Below, piece by piece: positions 34,669 to 43,064 of a stretch of DNA of 64,000 nt. Source of the stretch: Anaerolinea sp. (lineage in GTDB: Bacteria; Chloroflexota; Anaerolineae; Anaerolineales; Anaerolineaceae); NCBI GenBank assembly GCA_020725865.1, contig DYEC01000011.1, forward strand, positions 124,001-188,000, given 5' to 3'. The notes beneath the pieces were generated by a model. The model was given only the letters and a program-made list of their open reading frames with translations. It was not told the origin of the DNA and made no database searches. Both the position numbers and the translations under genes were made by a program. Numbering within the stretch: position 1 is the first letter of the stretch; every line of letters begins with the position of its first letter.

Positions 34669-34899
34669 TTTTTATCTCCTTTTTCGGTATGGGATTTGTT
34701 CAACTACCTTTTTGATGCGCAAATTCATCGAAAAGTTACAGTTACACGCTGTTTTAGCTGGAGCAACTACGTAGATTCAGTGACAAATTACACTGTTTGT
34801 CTGACAATAAATCCCTTATACTATAAAAGTTCTCTATAACCCACAGTGCTGTTATCACCATAGACAGTCACACGGGAGGGATCTGTTGGAGGTGCTGCG

Positions 34900-35781
34900 A
34901 TGGAGTGGTCTGTCGTTGCAATTATCTTGCAGTTAATCTTCTTAGAAGGCATCCTATCCATAGATAATGCTGCTGTACTGGGCGCAATGGTCACCCATTT
35001 GCCAGATGATCGGGCGATCGTCTGGCCTAAAGCGTTACAAAAACTGGGCGATCGTCTGCACCCTGTGCTGGGCAATCAACGCAAAGCAGCCCTGCGCGTG
35101 GGGTTACTGGGTGCTTATGTGGGTCGTGGGTTAATGCTGACCATTGCCAGCCTGGTGGCAACGAGTGTATGGCTGAAGGTTCTAGGAGCGGTATATCTGG
35201 TTAAGCTGGCGTTTGACAATCTGGGGGCTTCAGTAGCCGATGCAGGCGAAGCACCGGTACGCCCAATTGATAACAGCACGTTTTGGCGGGTGGTCTTAAG
35301 TGTGGAGATTGCCGATCTGATTTTCAGTTTGGACAATGTAGTGGCGGCAGTTTCGCTATCTGATAAACTTTGGGTGGTTTTGGTTGGTGTAGCAATTGGT
35401 ATTCTGTGCATGCGTTTTGCGGCAGGATGGTTCAGCTACGCTGTGGAGCGCGCGCCGGTGCTGAAGGTGGCAGCTTATTTGCTGGTGTTCAATATCGGTG
35501 TGGAAATTTTTCTAGAGGAATTTGCCGGGATAGAAATCTCAGACTTGTTGCGCTTTGTGATCTCGGTTTCGACAGTGTTAATCACGCTGGTCTACAGCTA
35601 TACGCGCCCACTGCACGTTTTGCGTCCGATACTTAGCTGGGTGGCGAGGGGATTTTCTCGCTTCAATGCAGTTCTGGATTGGGCACTGGAGCCGTTCTTT
35701 GCGATACTGCGTGTGTTCTGGAAATTGTTAACCTGGATAGTTTCTCTCCTGCGTCCCACAAAAGAGCCAGCCGGGTTATAG
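34900..35781 (+). CDS. TerC-family membrane protein
   Basis: Integral membrane protein of 293 residues from the TerC/YkoY/Alx family, linked in other bacteria to tellurite resistance, Mn2+ export and metal loading of secreted proteins. Paired acidic motifs lie inside membrane segments: LSIDNAAVLGAM near residue 21 and FSLDNVVAAVSL near residue 145. Seven or more hydrophobic segments follow the family layout, with an amphipathic C-terminal tail. I looked for a yybP-ykoY manganese riboswitch in the 231-bp leader and could not recognise one. A TATACT at 34817-34822 is a possible -10. Confidence 0.85.
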   Translation: MEWSVVAIILQLIFLEGILSIDNAAVLGAMVTHLPDDRAIVWPKALQKLGDRLHPVLGNQRKAALRVGLLGAYVGRGLMLTIASLVATSVWLKVLGAVYLVKLAFDNLGASVADAGEAPVRPIDNSTFWRVVLSVEIADLIFSLDNVVAAVSLSDKLWVVLVGVAIGILCMRFAAGWFSYAVERAPVLKVAAYLLVFNIGVEIFLEEFAGIEISDLLRFVISVSTVLITLVYSYTRPLHVLRPILSWVARGFSRFNAVLDWALEPFFAILRVFWKLLTWIVSLLRPTKEPAGL

Positions 35782-35808
35782 CTTTGGGGATGTGAGGTCT
35801 GATATAGT

Positions 35809-36120
35809 CTAGCCGTTACCATGAGCGGGGGCACGGATGTGCCAGATTACCTTACCCAGCACTTGGCTTCTGGAAATGGCGCCGAACTCGCGGCTGTCCA
35901 CACTTTCAGGATTCATCCCGATGACGTAAATCTGTCCAGCGGCATCCAGCCGCTGGACTTTTTTAATCATTGTGCCATACACAGGATGTCGGAAGACAAT
36001 CACCTCGCCTGTGCGAATAGCGCGAAGGCGAAAAGGGATATCAGAGACAAGAACGAAATCCCCTTCCCGAACCTCAGGCGTCAGGCTTGTGCCAATGACT
36101 TTGAGTAACCCTAGAATCAC
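35809..36120 (-). CDS. sodX: S26-type signal peptidase, probable Ni-SOD maturation protease
   Basis: Small serine protease of 103 residues from the signal peptidase I / LexA-like clan. The catalytic Ser is in IGTSLTPEVREGD near residue 12 and the Lys in GTMIKKVQRL near residue 53. It overlaps the sodN stop by 4 bp. In Ni-SOD operons such a protease removes the leader so that His1 becomes the free N-terminus needed to bind nickel. Lack of a clear membrane anchor supports a dedicated cytoplasmic processing role. Confidence 0.85.
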   Translation of the reverse strand: MILGLLKVIGTSLTPEVREGDFVLVSDIPFRLRAIRTGEVIVFRHPVYGTMIKKVQRLDAAGQIYVIGMNPESVDSREFGAISRSQVLGKVIWHIRAPAHGNG

Positions 36121-36617
36121 AACAGCGGGTAAACCACCTCTTCAGGCGGCTTATAGGGCGCTTTAACGCGTTTGGTAGCGATGCCTTTGGTCTCCCAGTA
36201 GATTTCGGCGAAGCGATTGACCGCCTCCAGTAACTGAACAGCGACCTCACGGTCGGCGGTTTGGCGGGCTTTGGAACCAAGCTGGAAGATTTTATGTGTC
36301 AGAGTCGGCAGTTCCGGGAATTTCTCGATATGTTCTTGCTTGAAGTAATCGCCCCAGATGACGCGTACCTCGCGCTTGCACAGCTCAGCATGCTCTTCCT
36401 TAACAGCAATATAGCGTGTCATACTGTTGTGATAGGCGACCTTATCGGTGGTTTCGGCTTTGGCGAGATCAGCGATGAGATCATCCATTCGGATGACAGT
36501 AAGCGCCGCCACCTGTGCCAGATGGGGGTCATAAATTCCGCAAGGAATGTCGCAATGGGCACGGGCGCGGGTGAAATGGAAGATTTGATCTAACTTAGCT
36601 AAAAGAGTGTAAAGCAT
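36117..36617 (-). CDS. sodN: Nickel superoxide dismutase precursor
   Basis: Converts superoxide to oxygen and hydrogen peroxide. Of its 166 residues, about 20 form a leader. It is followed by the nickel-hook sequence HCDIPCGIYDP (His21, Cys22 and Cys26 of the precursor), the defining Ni-SOD motif in which the new N-terminal His, two Cys thiolates and a backbone amide bind nickel. The rest is helical. The start ATG has GGAGGAAACT in front. The leader-removing protease is the overlapping downstream gene. Confidence 0.93.
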   Translation of the reverse strand: MLYTLLAKLDQIFHFTRARAHCDIPCGIYDPHLAQVAALTVIRMDDLIADLAKAETTDKVAYHNSMTRYIAVKEEHAELCKREVRVIWGDYFKQEHIEKFPELPTLTHKIFQLGSKARQTADREVAVQLLEAVNRFAEIYWETKGIATKRVKAPYKPPEEVVYPLL

Positions 36618-36786
36618 AGTTTCCTCCTTGATATGTGAATTATTTTATTCCTGCAGTGCAAACAGAAACTCCCCTATCGCGTGAATAAGCAGAGATATTG
36701 ATTAAGATTATTCCCATCTGCAGGCTCTGCCAGGTGACTTAAAGCCTGCGCTTTGCCAGACCATAGCCAATTTTATGAGTATTACT

Positions 36787-37221
36787 TTAAATATCCAGTG
36801 TCAAATCCTCCAGAAAACGGATGGTCTCGCTTTGCTGGCGGATGATCTCATTGACCACATCGCCGATGGAAATCACGCCCACCACTTTACCTTGATCTAC
36901 CACTGGCAAGTGACGGATATGTTTGCTGGACATCAGTTGCATACACTCACGAATGGTCTGTTCCGGACCAACCGAATAAACCGGGCTGGACATAATCTCG
37001 CGGACACGAGTTTGTTTAGATGTCTTGCCGTGCAAGATGACCTTGCGGGCATAATCCCGCTCAGAAATCATCCCCACCAGTTGACTTCCTTCGCATACGA
37101 CCAGGGCGCCCACATTTTTCCCCGCCATCATCTCGAGGGCTGCATACACGGTCGCGTCCGGCGAGATGGACCAGACCTGGTAGCCTTTGACGTCCAACAG
37201 CTGTCGGACCGTATTCAGCAT
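36787..37221 (-). CDS. CBS-domain pair protein, second copy
   Basis: Protein of 144 residues consisting of two CBS domains. It is similar along its length to the protein at 33143-33589, sharing an N-terminal TVRQLL/TVRHLL, GMISERDYARKVIL and GVISIGDVVNEII. Probably an adenine-nucleotide sensor. It has a near-consensus promoter of its own (37263-37291) and AAAGGAGG before the ATG. It lacks the CTATCA repeats seen upstream of the other copy, so the two are probably regulated differently. Confidence 0.88.
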   Translation of the reverse strand: MLNTVRQLLDVKGYQVWSISPDATVYAALEMMAGKNVGALVVCEGSQLVGMISERDYARKVILHGKTSKQTRVREIMSSPVYSVGPEQTIRECMQLMSSKHIRHLPVVDQGKVVGVISIGDVVNEIIRQQSETIRFLEDLTLDI

Positions 37222-37262
37222 GGTGCGCCTCCTTTCGTTTTTGTCTAAACATTTCTGAATCC

Positions 37263-37291
37263 ATTATAAAGACTTACACATTAAAGTTCAA
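37263..37291 (-). promoter_or_regulatory. Promoter of the second CBS gene
   Basis: On the minus strand TTGAAC (37291-37286), a 17-nt spacer, then a perfect TATAAT (37268-37263), about 40 bp before the ATG. Confidence 0.75.
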
Positions 37292-37361
37292 TGAGATACT
37301 GTTTACAAACCGATGTCAAACTATTGTGCGATTTTTAAAGCAAAATTTGTTCTTAGCACAT

Positions 37362-37392
37362 CAAAAGCCCGGTCTTGAAACGCGGGCTTTTG
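37362..37392 (-). terminator. Terminator of the sugar/BtpA operon
   Basis: A perfect 10-bp stem (37362-37371 with 37383-37392, arm CAAAAGCCCG) whose minus-strand 3' side ends in TTTTG. It stands 31 bp after the btpA-like stop. Confidence 0.7.
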
Positions 37393-37422
37393 GGTAAATA
37401 ATGGGAGGCATTGTGCTGTCCG

Positions 37423-38271
37423 TTATTTGCGGAAAGATTTGACCTTGTTCATGAAAACCTTGACGCGTTCGCCATCCACATGATTTTCGAATATCCCGTC
37501 ATACTTAAAAGTCGTCCCAACAACAGCACCATCGGCGATAGAAAGCTGTTCTTCTACGTTGTCTAGCCGCACACCGGTATTAACAAATACCGGCGTCTCG
37601 GGAACAGCCTCTTTCACTTTTCGCAAAGTACTGACATCTGTTTGCGCGCCGGCGGTAAGCCCGGAGACGCACAGGGCATCGGGTCGGTGATTGAAAACGG
37701 TTGATTTGGCGATTTCTACCACGTCTCGATTTGCCAGATACTGCGCTGCTTCAGGGACAATGTTGAATAACAGTCTGACGTTTTCTGCCCGAATATAGTG
37801 CTGGTGGCGGATGATTTCACCGCAATTGGGGTTCCACAGCCCCAGATCGCTGGCATAGACACCGGAAAACACTTCGCGCACAAATTTTGCACCGGTCGCA
37901 ACGGCCAAATCGAGCGAAGCAATCGGATCCCAGAGAACATCCACGCCAAATGGCACGCGAATCTCTTTCATCAATTCGCCGATAATACGCGCCATGCAAG
38001 CCACTGTAACAGTGGGAACTTGAGTCAGATAAGGCAGGCTGAACTCATTTGAAAACATGACCGCATCCACCCCGCCATTTTGCAAGGCATTCAGATCTTT
38101 CCTCGCCCATTCGATGACATCCCGAAGGCTACCATCCCCCTTGTAATATGGATCGCCCGGTAATGCTCCAAGGTGACACATGGCAATGATGGGTTTTGCC
38201 ACCCCAAAAGTGTCCTCAACCCAGTGGGAAGTTACCTGTTTGATGGTCGTAAATTGATTTTCGTCACTCAT
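37423..38271 (-). CDS. BtpA/SgcQ-family protein
   Basis: TIM-barrel-like protein of 282 residues from the BtpA family, named after a cyanobacterial photosystem I biogenesis factor and including E. coli SgcQ of a cryptic sugar operon. Family signatures are PIIAMCHLGALPGDP near the N-terminus, GVDAVMFSNEF, PFGVDVLWDP, KFVREVFSGVYASDLG and VNTGVRLDNVEEQL, with GAVVGTTFK near the end. The biochemical activity is not established. Here it is last in an operon with sugar transport and kinase genes, which supports a catabolic role, perhaps as aldolase, epimerase or isomerase. Confidence 0.85.
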   Translation of the reverse strand: MSDENQFTTIKQVTSHWVEDTFGVAKPIIAMCHLGALPGDPYYKGDGSLRDVIEWARKDLNALQNGGVDAVMFSNEFSLPYLTQVPTVTVACMARIIGELMKEIRVPFGVDVLWDPIASLDLAVATGAKFVREVFSGVYASDLGLWNPNCGEIIRHQHYIRAENVRLLFNIVPEAAQYLANRDVVEIAKSTVFNHRPDALCVSGLTAGAQTDVSTLRKVKEAVPETPVFVNTGVRLDNVEEQLSIADGAVVGTTFKYDGIFENHVDGERVKVFMNKVKSFRK

Positions 38272-38338
38272 TTTTGCCCTCGTTTCATCAGAACAAGTAA
38301 ATACTGAAGAAAACTGCGCAAGTTGACATCGTCATTTG

Positions 38339-39880
38339 TCATTCATTTTTTGTCAGGTGGTCGCTGAGCCGATGCATGAGCGGTTTGGTGCGCGTATAAA
38401 GCTCGCGGAAAATCTGATAATAGATTTCGTATGCTGCCCGATTTTCCGGATTGGGTTTGATAGTGTCTTTCATCCTGATCCAGCGCTTGATTTCCGAAAG
38501 GTTTTCAAACAACCCAATGCCCGTTGCAGCCAGGAAAGCATCGCCGTAACTGGCGCCAATTTGTTGTTCGGGTACTTCCAGTTGAATATCGCTCACATCG
38601 GCAATGATTTGCAGCCAGAGCGGATTCTTTGTCCCGCCGCCGACTGCCAGAATACGTTGAGGGTGTACCCCCTCTGCTTTCATTACCTCAAAATTATGCC
38701 GGAGACCATAAGCAACCCCTTCAAGAATGGCGCGGTACATATCACCTTTGGTGTGTTTGAGGCTCAAGCCAAACCAGACGCCTTTGGCTTTGGGATCGTG
38801 AATCGGCGTACGCTCGCCCTCAAAGTAGGGCAGGGCAATCAGCCCTCTGGCACCAATAGGTGACTCTAAAGCCAGCTCTGCCAGTCGCGCATAGGCATCC
38901 CTGCCGCCTTGGCGCTCCTCTTCCAGCTCCATTTGAGCGATCTGGTCACGAAACCAGGTGGTTAGGCTTCCGCTGGTGGACATGCCTCCCAGAAATGCAA
39001 AGGCGCCCTCTTCCAGAAAGTTCGCACTCCAAAAGCAGCGCGTTTGGATCAGATTGGCGGTTTTCATGATAAAAAAGGCACTGCTTCCCAGCATCAGCAT
39101 CATATCGCCAAAATCTGCCACGCCCGCGCTGATCGCTTCGGCGGCAGCATCGGTGGTGCCAGCAACAACCGGCGTGCCTTCTGCTAGTCCAGTTTCGCAC
39201 GCCGCTTCAGCTGTTATTTTTCCAACGACCTCATAGCTCCAATAAGCTTTGGGAAGACGGTCCAATGGCGTGATGAATTGGGCTGCCTGTGCATTCCAAT
39301 CCCGAGTAGACACGTCAAATAGCGGGGCATAGCCGGCGGCAGTATAGATATCTATGGAGGCTTTGCCAGTTAATTTGTACACCAGATAGGCTTCACTGGT
39401 CAGAAACCAGCGGGCTTTCTTATATACTTCCGGTTCATGATTTTTGATCCACAAAATTTTTGGACCTGAAGCCTGTGAACTTAAGTGCGAGCCGCTAATC
39501 TTGAAGATGGTCTCCCGACCCAGCCGGCGCTCAAGGTATTTAATTTCCTGCGTGGCGCGGGTGTCAATCCCATAAAGTATTGCCGGCCGTAGCGGCTTTC
39601 CCTGTTCATCTATCGGCAGCACGCAGGAACCAATGGCGCTGGTACCGATACCCAGAACCTGCTTTGGGTCTATACCGGTTTTCTGCAATAAATTGCGGAC
39701 GATGGTGACAAAATCACGCCACCAGACTTGATCTGCGTCATGCTCCACAAAACCCGGTCGGGGCATATCCAGCCCATGCGGCTGAGTATCACTCGCCACC
39801 AGGCTTCCATCTGGCTTTACGATAACGCCCTTGGAAGAATATGTGCCAATGTCAACACCGAGCAGATAACCCTGTGTCAT
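38339..39880 (-). CDS. FGGY-family carbohydrate kinase
   Basis: ATP-dependent sugar kinase of 513 residues (xylulokinase/ribulokinase superfamily). The N-terminal phosphate loop LGVDIGTYSSKG, the catalytic Asp region LYGIDTRA, PVVAGTTDAAAEA and the adenosine-binding LAVGGGTKNPLW are all present. The substrate cannot be told from the sequence: L-rhamnulose, L-fuculose, xylulose or autoinducer-2-like sugars are all possible within this family. It overlaps neither neighbour but lies within 70 bp of both, in the same direction as the ABC transporter genes. Confidence 0.9.
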   Translation of the reverse strand: MTQGYLLGVDIGTYSSKGVIVKPDGSLVASDTQPHGLDMPRPGFVEHDADQVWWRDFVTIVRNLLQKTGIDPKQVLGIGTSAIGSCVLPIDEQGKPLRPAILYGIDTRATQEIKYLERRLGRETIFKISGSHLSSQASGPKILWIKNHEPEVYKKARWFLTSEAYLVYKLTGKASIDIYTAAGYAPLFDVSTRDWNAQAAQFITPLDRLPKAYWSYEVVGKITAEAACETGLAEGTPVVAGTTDAAAEAISAGVADFGDMMLMLGSSAFFIMKTANLIQTRCFWSANFLEEGAFAFLGGMSTSGSLTTWFRDQIAQMELEEERQGGRDAYARLAELALESPIGARGLIALPYFEGERTPIHDPKAKGVWFGLSLKHTKGDMYRAILEGVAYGLRHNFEVMKAEGVHPQRILAVGGGTKNPLWLQIIADVSDIQLEVPEQQIGASYGDAFLAATGIGLFENLSEIKRWIRMKDTIKPNPENRAAYEIYYQIFRELYTRTKPLMHRLSDHLTKNE

Positions 39881-39901
39881 TTCTGCTCCCCTTGATCATT
39901 T

Positions 39902-40969
39902 TCAAAGAAGTATTTTCCCATTTTTGAAAACGAGCCTGTCGTCCAGGTAGATTTCTCCTTCCTGCCGGGTATCTTTGACGATATCCCAGTGAATGGCAGA
40001 TTGGTTACTACCGCCGACTTTCGGATATGCTCTGCCCAGGGCAATATGAATCGTTCCACCAATTTTTTCATCCAAAAGAATGTCCTGGCAGAACAGATTG
40101 ACTTCCGGGTTGGTACCGATAGCAAATTCACCGATCAAGCTGGCACCTGCATCGGTGTTGACAATGGAATGTAGATAATCCTGATTGGTGGAAGATGACG
40201 CCTCAACCAGCTTCCCTTGTTGCCATCTCAGCCGAATATCATGCATCAGCCGTCCTCCCAGCACACCGGGAAATTCAAAATAAATATATCCGTCAATGGT
40301 ACTTTCGACAGGCGCCGTGGCAATTTCACCATCTGGCATGTTGATATGACCGTCGCCAACATCCCAGGTGCGCCCTTCGATGGAAAAGCTCAAGTCCGTC
40401 TCTCTGCCGACCAGACGGATTCTTTTGCCCTGATTGAGTATTTTTGCCCAACTGTGCCATTGCTCCCCAACCTTTTTCCAGTCCAGGAAACAAGCGTTGA
40501 AGAACATATCGGTGATTGTTTCTTCATCCACCTTTGCTTGCTGGGCAAGGGCAGAATTTGGCACCCGCACCAGGCACCAGCGGGTCTTTTGCCAGCGAAG
40601 GGCGGAGATTTTGCCCATTGCCCGACGTAAAAGAGAAAGCTTATCTGCGGGAATATCCCAAAATACATCCAGATTGTGCGCGCCGCGCAGTCCAAAATAA
40701 ACATCTGCCCAGGACATGCCATAGGCTTCAATTTCAGGTTCCCAGCTAATTTGATCATCATTGCCATACTTGAGGAGCAGGCGGTTCAGCTCTTCGGAAA
40801 GGAACTGGACCTGCGGGTAAGCACCGGCTTTGATGCAGGCTTTATATACCGAATGAACCAGCGGATAAGTCTCCGGCTCCACAAAAGCAATCATGACCCT
40901 CTCACCCGGCTTGACCGCCGCTGAATAGTTTACCAGCAAGTCACCAAGCTGTTCCCATCTTTTATCCAT
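39902..40969 (-). CDS. M29-family (AmpS-like) aminopeptidase
   Basis: Metalloprotein of 355 residues similar to thermophilic aminopeptidases of family M29. The metal ligands and catalytic residues known from AmpS/AmpT have counterparts: Glu in MPDGEIATAPVE, Glu in IGEFAIGTN, His in GGTIHIALGRAYP with its Tyr, and His and Asp in SAIHWDIV. The start ATG 40969 has GGAG 7 nt upstream; a TTG two codons earlier is less likely. It lies between a sugar kinase and permease genes, an unexpected place for a peptidase, so the true substrate may be a glycosylated or sugar-linked amide. Confidence 0.85.
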   Translation of the reverse strand: MDKRWEQLGDLLVNYSAAVKPGERVMIAFVEPETYPLVHSVYKACIKAGAYPQVQFLSEELNRLLLKYGNDDQISWEPEIEAYGMSWADVYFGLRGAHNLDVFWDIPADKLSLLRRAMGKISALRWQKTRWCLVRVPNSALAQQAKVDEETITDMFFNACFLDWKKVGEQWHSWAKILNQGKRIRLVGRETDLSFSIEGRTWDVGDGHINMPDGEIATAPVESTIDGYIYFEFPGVLGGRLMHDIRLRWQQGKLVEASSSTNQDYLHSIVNTDAGASLIGEFAIGTNPEVNLFCQDILLDEKIGGTIHIALGRAYPKVGGSNQSAIHWDIVKDTRQEGEIYLDDRLVFKNGKILL

Positions 40970-40986
40970 AATCAAACTCCAGAGCC

Positions 40987-42021
40987 TTAACTGCGCTTTC
41001 GTTGGTATACAAAATAGTTGACAATGAAAATGAGAATTAATAAAACACCCCAGGCAAAATCCTTAAAGAACGAACTGCCGCGAATACCCGCCAGGATCAT
41101 ATGGAAACCTGTGGAAAGGATTTGCAGGATGATGATCGAGATGAAAACATTGATGACATTGCCAAACCCTGAAACGACATTTGCCAGCACCGAAATCAGA
41201 ATGGTTAGCAGGACATATGTGGTCGTGCCATACTCGATGGCGGCTGACATCGTGCGGCTCATAATCAAGATGCCAGTGATAGCTGAGAGGATGCCGCTTA
41301 AGACATAAGTCTTCATAAGGACGACCTTATTTTCGATTGCTGAAAATTCACTGGCAACCGGGTTAGAACCCAACATCCGCAATTTAAACCCAAAGGCAGT
41401 ACGGTAAAGCAGGTAATGGGTGAGAATGGTTAGCAGAACGAATATAATGAATGGAATTGGGATGCCGAGCAGTTTTTCGTGTCCGATGACAGCTAACGAC
41501 TCTGGAAAACCAGTGACCGTTGCACCGCCAGTCAGTCCGGTGGAAATCCCGGTAAAGAAAGTCATGGTGGCGAGCGTAGCTAAGATTGGATTGACTCCGA
41601 TATAACCGATGAGAAAACCGTTAATGATACCGGTAATCAGCCCGACTAGCAGAGCAATCAGCAGGGCGATCCCGATATAAAATACCATCTGCACCCCTGT
41701 AGCATCCGGGGGGACCACTTTCAACATGAAAAAGCCTGCCAGAACCGCAGCCAGATTGGAAGTGGCATTTACGGAGAGGTTAATGCCGCCTGTAAGGATG
41801 GTCAACATCATCGCCAGCGAAAGGATGCCAAGCTCCGGTAGCTGGAAGCCCATTGAAGTGATACTTTGCGAACTGAGAAATTTCTTGTCAATTGCGGCGA
41901 AGAAGATCACCAGGACAAAAAATACGCCGATCAGCTGCAGGGTCTGGCTGTCAATATACGCGGCTTCAAAAAAGCTCGTCAATCTTTCTTTTGGAAGTGA
42001 AATCTTGGGTCTGGTTGTCAT
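40987..42021 (-). CDS. Ribose-type ABC transporter permease (second)
   Basis: Membrane subunit of 344 residues from the RbsC/BPD_transp_2 family, with about nine to ten hydrophobic segments. Family motifs include LTGGINLSVNATSNLAAV and GAVVxG-like NPIxATLATMTFFTGIS. It pairs with the permease gene directly upstream to form a heterodimeric channel. The order binding protein, ATPase, permease, permease matches rha- and lsr-type importers. Substrate unknown. Confidence 0.92.
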   Translation of the reverse strand: MTTRPKISLPKERLTSFFEAAYIDSQTLQLIGVFFVLVIFFAAIDKKFLSSQSITSMGFQLPELGILSLAMMLTILTGGINLSVNATSNLAAVLAGFFMLKVVPPDATGVQMVFYIGIALLIALLVGLITGIINGFLIGYIGVNPILATLATMTFFTGISTGLTGGATVTGFPESLAVIGHEKLLGIPIPFIIFVLLTILTHYLLYRTAFGFKLRMLGSNPVASEFSAIENKVVLMKTYVLSGILSAITGILIMSRTMSAAIEYGTTTYVLLTILISVLANVVSGFGNVINVFISIIILQILSTGFHMILAGIRGSSFFKDFAWGVLLILIFIVNYFVYQRKRS

Positions 42022-42041
42022 ATGCTGCTATCCCAATGCGG

Positions 42042-43052
42042 TCATTCTTGCAATAACTCGGTTGTGTGTCCCATTCGCTTGATACGTCGTTCCCGGAGTG
42101 CAGGGATGGACGTGAACAGGATCAGAATGATGCCCAGTACCAGTTTTTGCCATTCCACTGGAATGCCTGTCAGGATCAGTGTGCGGTTGATTAGCTGAAT
42201 CAGCAGCACTCCCAGCGCCGTGCCGATCACCGAGCCGCGCCCGCCGGTGACCGATGCACCACCCAGGATGACGGCTGCCAGTACATCCAGCGGTTGTCCA
42301 ATAAAAATGACCGGGTTGAAGTATCTACTTAGGAATGCCTGCGTCACCCCGGCAATCGCTGAAAGAATACCCATGATGGCAAAGATGACCAGCATGATCA
42401 TCGTCACATTAAAACCGGAACGGATGGCAACTTCCCTATTTCCACCAATCGCATAGACGCCGCGGCCGATAGTGGTGTATTTCAAGAACCACCAGATGAA
42501 TATACCAATGACGACCACGTACAGGATGGACTCATGCAAGCCGGTTGTGCCCACCAAAGGGTCCTGACTGGTGATCAAAAACTTGGCATAGTACCCGACC
42601 GTACCCTTCGGTAAATCGAAATTTGAGGTTGCCCCGACAAAAAACAAATTAAAGCCATACCACATTGTGAATGTTGCCAGCGACACGTTGAACACAGGCA
42701 GGTTGAAGCGGGTGACCAGAAAGCCATTCAACAACCCAGCGAGTAAGCCCATCGTACAGGCAATCAGATAGTATGGCACGATTCCGCCCTGATACCCATA
42801 TTTGATCAACAGCATGTGCGTGGCATAAGAAGTGACGGCGGCAATAGCGACAAACGAAATGTCAATACCGCCGGCAATCATGATAGGGAGTAACCCAAAT
42901 GCCATGATGAAATAGACGATGGCAGCACGCAGGATATCAAATACGGTTGAAATGGAAAAGAAAGCCGGATTGATCGTCCCAACTACGAGGGAGAGGAATA
43001 CCAGAATGAGGAAAATTACAAATTCGTTGCTCTTAATAACCTTGCGCAGCAT
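42042..43052 (-). CDS. Ribose-type ABC transporter permease (first)
   Basis: RbsC-like membrane subunit of 336 residues. MIAGGIDISFVAIAAVTSYA near residue 57 is the family motif, and GGASVTGGRGSVIGTALG near residue 270 is the C-terminal signature. It follows the ATPase gene by 12 bp and precedes the second permease by 20 bp, all on the minus strand. It resembles RhaP/RhaQ or LsrC/LsrD in arrangement, but sequence does not settle the substrate. Confidence 0.92.
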   Translation of the reverse strand: MLRKVIKSNEFVIFLILVFLSLVVGTINPAFFSISTVFDILRAAIVYFIMAFGLLPIMIAGGIDISFVAIAAVTSYATHMLLIKYGYQGGIVPYYLIACTMGLLAGLLNGFLVTRFNLPVFNVSLATFTMWYGFNLFFVGATSNFDLPKGTVGYYAKFLITSQDPLVGTTGLHESILYVVVIGIFIWWFLKYTTIGRGVYAIGGNREVAIRSGFNVTMIMLVIFAIMGILSAIAGVTQAFLSRYFNPVIFIGQPLDVLAAVILGGASVTGGRGSVIGTALGVLLIQLINRTLILTGIPVEWQKLVLGIILILFTSIPALRERRIKRMGHTTELLQE

Positions 43053-43064
43053 GTTTTAACCTTT

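Noticed and set aside
34669-34899. Possible yybP-ykoY manganese riboswitch before the TerC gene
   Set aside because: I could not find the conserved loop sequences of that class; a covariance search (RF00080) would decide.
36720-36749. Hairpin GCAGGCT/AGCCTGC downstream of the second CBS gene as a terminator
   Set aside because: The loop is long (16 nt) and no T tract follows on the relevant strand.
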